Shown here: positions 1-5,432 of the stretch, piece by piece
Numbering within the stretch: the stretch's first letter is position 1
Layout: every line of letters begins with the position of its first letter
Notes under the pieces: model-generated
Told to the model about the DNA's origin: nothing
Database searches by the model: none
The model's input: the letters and a program-made list of their open reading frames with translations, nothing else
Program-made: the position numbers and the translations under genes
NCBI GenBank assembly: GCA_029548025.1
Contig: JAKPOE010000395.1
Span: 1 to 5,966 of the forward strand
Length of the DNA stretch: 5,966 bases
Reading direction: 5' to 3'
Origin: Spirochaetota bacterium
Lineage (GTDB): Bacteria; Spirochaetota; UBA4802; UB4802

Positions 1-5
1 AAAGT

Positions 6-1145
6 ATGGATGCAGCTATCATTGGTATAGGAATGACAACAATAGAAAAAAACAAAATAGCCTGTAATTATGCAGATTTAGCATGGGAAGCGGTCAATAA
101 GGCATTAGCAGATGCATCAATAACAATAGATGATATTGATAATGTGATAACAACCTCAAGCGATTTTTGGGATGGCAGAACCATTTCATGTATGGCGGTA
201 GGAGATGCCTGTGCTGTACGGCATAAAAATTGTTCGGCAGTTGAAGGGGATGGAACTTTTGGAGCAGCATATGGATTAAGCAGAACATTGTCAGGGGATT
301 ACAAAACCACGCTGGTAACTGCTCATAGTAAAGGTTCAGAGAGTATATCCAGCATCATAACCAATGCTGCATTTGATCCCATTTATGAACGAAGCTTAGG
401 ACTGGACATGATAAGTGCCAGTGCAATACAGGCAAAGCAGTATATGCATGTTACAGGAACAACCCCTGAACAATTAGCCCTTGTTTCCTGTAAAAATCAC
501 AAAAATGGAAAGGATAATCCTTACGCGCAACTGCCAATGGATATTACAGTAAATGATGTACTCAATTCTGAAATGATTGCTGAACCATTACACAAGTTAG
601 ATTGTTCTCCGGTTTCAGATGGTTGTTGTGCCATTATCATAGCAAATGCAGAGTTTGTTAAGAAAGTAAAAGCTAAACCGGTGTGGATTAAAGGAGTGGC
701 TTTTTGCAGTGATGCGTATTTTATGGGCGACAGAGATTTAACAAAAACTATCGCACTGGAAAATGCTGCTAAAAAAGCATATATGATGGCAGGGATAACC
801 AATCCAGAAAATGAAATTGATATTGCTGAAATATACGATGCGTTTACCTACCAGGAGTTGATGTGGATTGAAGGGCTTGGGTTGGCAGAATATGGGAATG
901 CTGGCAAACTTTTAGAAAAAGGAATTTTTAATAAAAATGGTAAATTACCGGTTAATCCATCGGGTGGATTGTTAAGTGGACATCCAGTCATTGCAGCAGG
1001 TTTGTATAGAATTGCAGAGATTGTTTTGCAGATTCGCGGAGAAGCAGGTGCACGGCAGGTAAATGCTAAACGTGGCATTGCCCATGGTGTTAACGGTATA
1101 TGTGGCCAATCACACTGCGTATGGGTTCTGGATAAAGAAAAATAG
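6..1145 (+). CDS. SCP-x/Ltp-type thiolase-like protein lacking the nucleophilic Cys (probable aldolase or thiolase-fold subunit)
   Basis: A 379-residue thiolase-fold protein of the SCP-x/lipid-transfer-protein type, close to the usual 380-400 residues. It opens with the typical first strand (AIIGIG, residues 4-9). Later come NPYAQL (171-176), EIYDAFTY (275-282), NPSGG (317-321) and GHP (325-327, His326 kept). The segment VEGDGTFG (79-86) aligns with the VEAACASG-like nucleophile loop, so Gly83 sits where the acyl-accepting Cys should be. Tyr277 occupies the place of His in the usual HDAF motif. Known: steroid aldolases such as Ltp2 are Cys-less thiolase homologues that use Tyr and work with a DUF35 partner. 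Inferred: cytosolic C-C bond cleavage of a beta-hydroxyacyl-CoA, not CoA-dependent thiolysis. The start is favoured because the first strand begins at once and the bases around it (positions 1-10) are identical to those at the DUF35 start; the ribosome binding site lies off the window. It is homologous to the next gene, 9 nt downstream, so the two probably form a heteromer. Confidence 0.85.
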   Translation: MDAAIIGIGMTTIEKNKIACNYADLAWEAVNKALADASITIDDIDNVITTSSDFWDGRTISCMAVGDACAVRHKNCSAVEGDGTFGAAYGLSRTLSGDYKTTLVTAHSKGSESISSIITNAAFDPIYERSLGLDMISASAIQAKQYMHVTGTTPEQLALVSCKNHKNGKDNPYAQLPMDITVNDVLNSEMIAEPLHKLDCSPVSDGCCAIIIANAEFVKKVKAKPVWIKGVAFCSDAYFMGDRDLTKTIALENAAKKAYMMAGITNPENEIDIAEIYDAFTYQELMWIEGLGLAEYGNAGKLLEKGIFNKNGKLPVNPSGGLLSGHPVIAAGLYRIAEIVLQIRGEAGARQVNAKRGIAHGVNGICGQSHCVWVLDKEK

Positions 1146-1149
1146 GAGG
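1144..1149 (+). promoter_or_regulatory. Ribosome binding site of the second thiolase-like gene, sharing bases with the upstream stop codon
   Basis: AGGAGG lies 5 nt before the ATG at 1155. Its first two bases are the last two bases of the TAG stop of the preceding gene. This implies tight translational coupling of the two thiolase-like subunits. Confidence 0.8.
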
Positions 1150-1154
1150 ATGGT

Positions 1155-2318
1155 ATGGCTAAGCGCAGAGTTGCAATTGTTGGCACAGGCCAAACTAATC
1201 ATAAAAGTCATAGACCTGATGTTAATGGACAGGAACTAATACATGAAGCGGTAGTTAGATCATTACAGGATGCAGAACTGTCCATTAATGATATTGATGC
1301 CATTATTATTGGGAATATGGATCACTTTGAGGGTATTAACTATGTAGATTGCTGGAGTATAGATGGCTCAGGCGGTTATCATAAGCCTATTATGAAACTT
1401 ACAACTGGTGGGACTACGGGGAGTACACTTGCAATTGGTGGATATCATCTTGTTGCATCAGGAATGTTTGATAAAGTTCTTGTTATAGGCTGGGAAAAAA
1501 ATTCTGAATCAGATACTACCGGTGCTATTACCACAGCATTTGATCCTATATGGGACAGGCTTGTATTTGCAGGAGCTATCTCCGGATTGGCCGTTGAAGC
1601 GCAAAGTTACATGGCAAAGTATGGTGCCACTGACAGGGATGGTGCGCGTGTTTCTGTTCGTGACCGAAAGCATGCGTGCAATAATCCATATGCCCAGTTG
1701 CGAAAGGAGGTTACCTTAGAGGAGGTATTAGCATCGCCCATGCTGGCAGATCCAATACATCTTTTAGATGTGTGTCCGCGAACTGATGGTGCGTGTGCAG
1801 TTGTTATGGCATCTGAAGATTGTGCAGAAACAATAACATCAACACCTGACTGGATTTGGGCAACGGCAAATCGACATACGTATTCATATTTAGGAGATGT
1901 CAATTGGGGCGAGCTGGATAGCATAGCTGATGCTTCAAAAGAGCTTTTTAAAAAATCTGGTATCAGTGAACCAAGAAAACAAATTGATGTCATTGAAATG
2001 TATCAGCCGTATTCACTGGCAGGAATTATATGGATTGAAGATATGGGGATTATCCCACGAGGAAAAGGTGCTGAATATATATGGAGCGGAGCAACAGATA
2101 TGGGTGGGGAGCTTCCCATCAATCCGTCAGGTGGTGTTATTGCATGTAATCCTATTGGCGCTACAGGATTAATACGCTGTGCAGAAGCTGCCATGCAGGT
2201 CATGGGAAAGGCTGAAGGAAGGCAGGTTCCTGATGTTAACTTTGCTGTTAGCACTGGCTTTGGTGGTTGCATGTGGACAGATATGATACTACATGGTAAA
2301 AAGAAACCCAATCTTTAG
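1155..2318 (+). CDS. Second thiolase-like protein, lacking nucleophilic Cys and GHP His
   Basis: A 387-residue thiolase-fold protein and a homologue of the preceding gene. Shared blocks include VAIVGTGQT (6-14), TAFDPIW (127-133), NPYAQL (177-182), DPIHLLD (199-205) and NPSGG (323-327). Its active site is even more divergent. The loop TTGGTTGS (83-90) puts Gly86 at the nucleophile position. The GHP motif is CNP (331-333), so Asn332 replaces His. EMYQPYS (281-287) has Tyr283 where HDAF-type motifs have His. It is therefore unlikely to catalyse ordinary thiolysis. It may be a structural or substrate-binding subunit, or a retro-aldolase active site built on Tyr. Known: paired thiolase-like genes plus DUF35 occur in steroid/bile-acid clusters (mycobacterial ltp3-ltp4 with Rv3521, from memory). 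The start is supported by AGGAGG 5 nt upstream and by the first beta strand beginning at residue 5. The stop lies 10 nt before the DUF35 start. Confidence 0.85.
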   Translation: MAKRRVAIVGTGQTNHKSHRPDVNGQELIHEAVVRSLQDAELSINDIDAIIIGNMDHFEGINYVDCWSIDGSGGYHKPIMKLTTGGTTGSTLAIGGYHLVASGMFDKVLVIGWEKNSESDTTGAITTAFDPIWDRLVFAGAISGLAVEAQSYMAKYGATDRDGARVSVRDRKHACNNPYAQLRKEVTLEEVLASPMLADPIHLLDVCPRTDGACAVVMASEDCAETITSTPDWIWATANRHTYSYLGDVNWGELDSIADASKELFKKSGISEPRKQIDVIEMYQPYSLAGIIWIEDMGIIPRGKGAEYIWSGATDMGGELPINPSGGVIACNPIGATGLIRCAEAAMQVMGKAEGRQVPDVNFAVSTGFGGCMWTDMILHGKKKPNL

Positions 2319-2323
2319 GAGAG
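2317..2323 (+). promoter_or_regulatory. Ribosome binding site that fixes the DUF35 start at 2329
   Basis: AGGAGAG is placed 5 nt before ATG 2329 and reuses the AG of the upstream TAG stop, the same arrangement as at the previous gene junction. The earlier in-frame ATG at 2293 has no comparable site and would add 12 residues overlapping the previous gene. Confidence 0.75.
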
Positions 2324-2328
2324 AAAGT

Positions 2329-2793
2329 ATGGAAAACCTTGAGCATATAATTATAGAATCCGGGAAAGCTGTGCAACCTTTTCATTATTCAGTGGGTATG
2401 TACGGCAGTAAGTTCTTTCATGAACTTAAAAATAACAGAAAATTTGTTGGGGTTCGATGTCCGAAATGCAAAAAGGTATATGTTCCCCCGCGTCAGGTGT
2501 GTGGTGAATGCTTTATGGAAATGAAGGATTTTATAGAGGTAGGACCAAAAGGAATAATCAGTACATTTACAATCTTGCGGTTTGCGTTTATAGATCCGGA
2601 AACCGGACTGCAAAAACCCGTGCCGTATGGGTATGGATTTATTAAGCTGGATGGTGCTGACACACTTTTCCAACATTTTATTGATGTAACAGAAGAATCT
2701 AAAGTAAAGATTGGTGCACGTGTAGAACCTGTTTTTTCAGATGAAAAGAAAGGCACCATTAAAGATATATTATATTTCAGGATCATTGATTAA
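2329..2793 (+). CDS. DUF35-family zinc-ribbon/OB-fold protein, partner of the thiolase-like enzymes
   Basis: A 154-residue protein with the two-part architecture of the DUF35 (ChsH2-C-terminal/BbsA-like) family. It has an N-terminal helical stretch with FFHELKNNRKFVGVRC (29-44), a rubredoxin-like zinc ribbon with Cys44, Cys47, Cys58 and Cys61 in two CxxC pairs, and then an OB-fold with GIISTFTILR (75-84), PYGYGFIKLDGADTLFQHF (99-117) and the G-x-x-V element (IGARVEP, 128-134). Known: these proteins bind thiolase-fold partners and are thought to help position acyl-CoA (archaeal thiolase/HMG-CoA synthase complex, BbsA-BbsB, Ltp2-ChsH2). The position directly behind two thiolase-like genes supports a complex with one or both of them. 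All four Cys are intact, so zinc binding is expected. The length matches stand-alone family members. I chose the 2329 start, not 2293, because of the well-spaced ribosome binding site. Confidence 0.9.
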   Translation: MENLEHIIIESGKAVQPFHYSVGMYGSKFFHELKNNRKFVGVRCPKCKKVYVPPRQVCGECFMEMKDFIEVGPKGIISTFTILRFAFIDPETGLQKPVPYGYGFIKLDGADTLFQHFIDVTEESKVKIGARVEPVFSDEKKGTIKDILYFRIID

Positions 2794-2796
2794 CAT

Positions 2797-3588
2797 ATGA
2801 GTTTGATAGAAGTAAATAATGATATGCGGGTAATAATGGACAGGGAAGCTTTTTTTGTTATGCTTTTGGCCGGTACCGATAAGATTAGATCTGGATACGG
2901 TAATGGCGATAGTTTGTTAATTGATAGTGAGCATAGTATATTTGCTATTGCTGATGCAACCGAACGATTTCCCAATGCATCACGCATATTGCTTTCAAAA
3001 ATTATGGGAGGTTTAGCCAGCATTCCTGATACTTCTGAACAGTGGCGTGCCTATATCAATGCAATATACCGACAACAGGAATACCATTTAAAAACCACAT
3101 TGAGTTTGATAGCACTAAAACAGTCACATAATGGATGCAAAGCATTTGTAGTACATGGTGGCGATAGTTCTTTAAAGATATTTAATCGCTTAAATAAAAA
3201 ACTTTTATATAAATCAACAGCCAATATGAATTTTGCAGGGAGAAGTACATCTATTGATACCATTGATTCCATTAATTTAGAATCAAACACACGAATAATT
3301 ATACATAGTGATGGATTTAATGATATCATGAAGATTGGCGCTATTGATTTTGATGATATTATTGCTGCTCCACTATTTGATTGTATATCATTAATTTTAA
3401 GCCAGGTAAATGCTAAAAATTTTAACAATGAATATGATGATGTGGGATTATTGATAGTTGATGTACCTGAAATATTTAATGTTATATCTGGTGGTATTCT
3501 AATGGGTGGAACAACTCATTGTGAGGAACGATGTTTGCAGAATAATTTAACCATATGTGATTATAGTTCTCTTATAAAAACTTTTTGA
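2797..3588 (+). CDS. Divergent PP2C-like (PPM family) protein phosphatase
   Basis: A 263-residue protein with the motif order of a minimal PP2C catalytic domain: RSGYGNGDS (31-39, in place of the R-x-x-N-x-D element), FAIADATERF (49-58, Asp53 in place of the DG motif), TTLSLIAL (100-107), HGGDSSLKIF (120-129, compare GDSR), IIIHSDGFNDIM (167-178, the SDG metal motif) and EYDDVGLLIVDV (212-223, compare DN-x-x-V). The metal-binding acidic residues Asp53, Asp172 and Asp214/215 appear to be present, so it may be an active Mn/Mg-dependent Ser/Thr phosphatase. The Gly after Asp53 is Ala and the usual GG is missing. There is no membrane segment or extra sensor domain. A tail of about 40 residues follows the last motif and holds Cys242, Cys246 and Cys254. 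The start lies 3 nt after the DUF35 stop; only a weak AGGA 14 nt upstream is visible, so translation is probably coupled. Later in-frame ATGs (2824, 2836) are possible starts. The substrate is unknown; the assignment rests on motifs alone. Confidence 0.65.
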   Translation: MSLIEVNNDMRVIMDREAFFVMLLAGTDKIRSGYGNGDSLLIDSEHSIFAIADATERFPNASRILLSKIMGGLASIPDTSEQWRAYINAIYRQQEYHLKTTLSLIALKQSHNGCKAFVVHGGDSSLKIFNRLNKKLLYKSTANMNFAGRSTSIDTIDSINLESNTRIIIHSDGFNDIMKIGAIDFDDIIAAPLFDCISLILSQVNAKNFNNEYDDVGLLIVDVPEIFNVISGGILMGGTTHCEERCLQNNLTICDYSSLIKTF

Positions 3589-3642
3589 ATATGGTATAGT
3601 TTATAATTGATTGGTCATTCAATCAGAATGTAGAGGATACTG
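3589..3642 (+). promoter_or_regulatory. Promoter region of the tetR-acyl-CoA dehydrogenase operon
   Basis: This is the only gap in the window long enough to hold a promoter. It contains a perfect -10-like TATAAT at 3602-3607 (with an alternative TATAGT at 3595-3600). A convincing -35 is not seen: TTGAAT at 3585-3590 is only 11 nt away. The TATAAT abuts the palindrome that starts at 3608, so a transcript would begin inside the putative operator. A ribosome binding site, AGAGGA (3632-3637), lies 5 nt before the TetR start. No terminator separates this region from the phosphatase gene upstream. Confidence 0.5.
3608..3625. promoter_or_regulatory. Putative TetR/FadR-type operator palindrome
   Basis: TGATTGGTCATTCAATCA consists of perfect 6-bp inverted arms (TGATTG/CAATCA) around a 6-bp spacer. 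Length and layout resemble the Bacillus FadR box as I recall it (TGAATGAMTANTCATTCA), another TetR-family acyl-CoA-responsive repressor. It lies immediately downstream of a TATAAT hexamer and 17 nt before the tetR start, which fits autorepression and control of the downstream ACAD genes. I found no second copy in this window; the region upstream of the thiolase-like genes is not visible. Confidence 0.6.
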
Positions 3643-4269
3643 ATGAGAGTTAAGCAGGAACGAAACAGCATATATGATACACGGCGTTTACAGCTTACTG
3701 CTGCAGCATATAATGTCGTGAGTAAAAAAGGATACTATAATTTTACTATTAAAGATATAGCAGATGAAGCCGGGATGTCTGCAGGGTTGGTTCATTATTA
3801 TTTTAAAAATAAACAGGATTTGCTGCTAAATCTTCTGCGTCAGATAAATACCAATATACGATTGGCATTGCAAAATGATCTGGCTAATATCGAAGATCCA
3901 GTTGATAAATTGAGTGTTTTTATACTCAGGGCATGTAATCTCATAATTGAAGAAAAAAATTATTTCTATGTACTTTTAGATTTTTGGACACAGCTCAACC
4001 ATAATGAACGTATGAGGAAAGCAATACAAAAGTTATATCAAAGTTACCGGAAAGTATGCTCGGATATACTCAATGAAGGGATAATTAAGGGCAAGATTAA
4101 GCAAATTGATGTTATCTATACAGCTACGATGATTGTTTCCATGGTGCAGGGTTTAATCATTCAGTATGTTATAGAACCTGAAGCTTTTGATTATTCATAC
4201 TATGTAAATAAAATAAAAAATCAAATTATTGAAACAATAATTTCAAAGGGGGTAAACAATGGAATTTAG
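3643..4269 (+). CDS. TetR/AcrR-family transcriptional regulator, probably of acyl-CoA metabolism
   Basis: A 208-residue protein of normal TetR length. The N-terminal DNA-binding domain spans about residues 15-62. It has the family's first helix (RRLQLTAAAYNVVSKKGY, 14-31) and the helix-turn-helix TIKDIADEAGMSAGLVHYYF (35-54), followed by KNKQDLL (55-61). The remaining all-helical part (about 70-205) would bind the ligand and form the dimer. Known: many TetR proteins beside ACAD genes (FadR, PsrA and KstR types) are repressors released by acyl-CoA thioesters. Inferred: the ligand is a CoA ester of the compound degraded by this locus. The start is supported by AGAGGA 5 nt upstream. A FadR-like palindrome next to a TATAAT lies directly upstream, so it probably represses itself. 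Its 3' end overlaps the next gene by 11 nt, placing the ACADs in the same transcript. A ligand cannot be named from sequence. Confidence 0.92.
   Translation: MRVKQERNSIYDTRRLQLTAAAYNVVSKKGYYNFTIKDIADEAGMSAGLVHYYFKNKQDLLLNLLRQINTNIRLALQNDLANIEDPVDKLSVFILRACNLIIEEKNYFYVLLDFWTQLNHNERMRKAIQKLYQSYRKVCSDILNEGIIKGKIKQIDVIYTATMIVSMVQGLIIQYVIEPEAFDYSYYVNKIKNQIIETIISKGVNNGI
4246..4252 (+). promoter_or_regulatory. Ribosome binding site of the first acyl-CoA dehydrogenase gene, inside tetR
   Basis: AAGGGGG lies within the last codons of tetR, 6 nt before ATG 4259. It supports the start that overlaps the tetR stop. Confidence 0.75.
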
Positions 4270-5407
4270 TTTTTCTGAGGAACAGCTTTTATTCAGGGAC
4301 ACAATATATAAATATGCAAAAAATGAGATAGTACCACTATGTGAAGAAGCTGATTTGAAATCAGAGTTTTCATTTGAAATCTGGCAAAAATTAGCTAGGA
4401 TGGGATTATTGGGATTACCATTCCCTGAAGAGTATAACGGACAGGGTGCTGATGTTGTTACATGTTGTCTGGCATCAGAGGCTTTAGGTCATGCAGGCGT
4501 TGATAGCGGCCATCTTCTGGCTTTAGGAGCCCATACCTATTTATGTACTGATACATTATTTAAACATGGGAATGAGCATCAAAGAAAAAAATATGTACCT
4601 AAATTAGCAAATGGCGAATGGATAGGATGTATGGGATTGACAGAACCAGGTGCTGGCTCTGATGCTGCAGCGTTACAAACAACGGCAGTAAAAAAAGGCG
4701 ATAGATGGATATTAAATGGTTCAAAAACATTTATTACCAATGCACCTGTTGCTGATGTTTGTGTGGTGTATGCGACTGTTGATAAATCAAAAAAACACGC
4801 TGGCATAACGGCATTCATTGTGGAAAAAAATTTTAAAGGATTTTCCACCGGGAAACCTTTTCATAAACTGGGGGTCAGAGCATCTACTACTTCAGAAATA
4901 TTTTTAGAAGATTGTGAAATCCCTGAAGATAACGTATTGGGTAATATTGGCGAAGGATTTATGTATGCTCACCAAACGCTGGAATGGGATAGAAGCGCTT
5001 TACTGGCTCCCTTTGTTGGTGCAATGCAGTTTATGATAGAGCAATGTGCACGATATGCAACTGAACGAGTTCAATTTGATAAACCTATAAAAAGCTTTCA
5101 GGCAATACAGCATAAATTAGCTGATATGAAAATGGTTATGGAAGCAGCACGGTTAGCGGTATACAGAGTTGCTTCATTAAAGGATGCAGGATATCCAATA
5201 AATCATCTCCAGGCTTCTATCGCCAAAGCATTTGTTGGTGATTGGGGCTTTAAAGTAGCATCTGATGCTGTACAAATTTTTGGTGGGTATGGCTATATTC
5301 ATGATTATCCGGTTGAAAGGATGATACGGGATGCAAAATTAGCTCAAATAGGCGGGGGAACATCTGAAATACAGCGGCTAATAATATCACGTCTGTTAAC
5401 ATTGTAA
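4259..5407 (+). CDS. Acyl-CoA dehydrogenase with an unusual catalytic-base position
   Basis: A 382-residue flavoprotein of standard ACAD length that oxidises an acyl-CoA to the 2-enoyl-CoA using FAD and passes electrons to ETF. Visible are the N-terminal helical domain (FSEEQLLFRDTI, 5-16; GLPFPEEYNGQG, 52-63), the central beta domain with LTEPGAGSD (127-135) and WILNGSKTFITNA (150-162), and the C-terminal helical domain. That domain has ERVQFDKPIKSFQAIQHKLADM (269-290), QIFGGYGYIHDYPVERMIRDAK (339-360) and GGGTSEIQRLIISR (365-378). The medium-chain-type Glu, expected just before GTSEIQR, is Gly366. In isovaleryl- and long-chain-type enzymes the base is a Glu before an Arg at the equivalent of Asp244-Arg245; here it is Asp, with Glu242 nearby. 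Activity may thus rely on Asp, or need a partner subunit. It overlaps tetR by 11 nt and is followed by another ACAD gene. The substrate is unknown. Confidence 0.95.
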   Translation: MEFSFSEEQLLFRDTIYKYAKNEIVPLCEEADLKSEFSFEIWQKLARMGLLGLPFPEEYNGQGADVVTCCLASEALGHAGVDSGHLLALGAHTYLCTDTLFKHGNEHQRKKYVPKLANGEWIGCMGLTEPGAGSDAAALQTTAVKKGDRWILNGSKTFITNAPVADVCVVYATVDKSKKHAGITAFIVEKNFKGFSTGKPFHKLGVRASTTSEIFLEDCEIPEDNVLGNIGEGFMYAHQTLEWDRSALLAPFVGAMQFMIEQCARYATERVQFDKPIKSFQAIQHKLADMKMVMEAARLAVYRVASLKDAGYPINHLQASIAKAFVGDWGFKVASDAVQIFGGYGYIHDYPVERMIRDAKLAQIGGGTSEIQRLIISRLLTL

Positions 5408-5419
5408 TATAGTTAGGTC

Positions 5420-5425
5420 AGGAGG
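5420..5425 (+). promoter_or_regulatory. Ribosome binding site of the second acyl-CoA dehydrogenase gene
   Basis: AGGAGG lies 7 nt before ATG 5433 in the 25-nt gap between the two ACAD genes. No hairpin or promoter is seen in that gap, so the genes are probably cotranscribed. The site fixes the start of the truncated gene. Confidence 0.8.
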
Positions 5426-5432
5426 CTATTAT

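Noticed and set aside
521..1186. Long open frames on the minus strand opposite the first thiolase-like gene, and similar ones opposite the other genes
   Set aside because: Their translations show no recognisable domain, they lie wholly over strongly supported + strand genes, and they lack good ribosome binding sites.
2293..2328. Upstream in-frame ATG that would lengthen the DUF35 protein by 12 residues
   Set aside because: It has no ribosome binding site, overlaps the thiolase-like gene, and encodes a basic stretch (VKRNPIFRRES) unlike a DUF35 start; ATG 2329 has a well-spaced AGGAGAG.
3576..3586. AAAAACTTTTT palindrome at the end of the phosphatase gene as a terminator
   Set aside because: Only A-T pairs with a one-base loop, no GC stem, and it lies inside the last codons; it would not form a stable hairpin.
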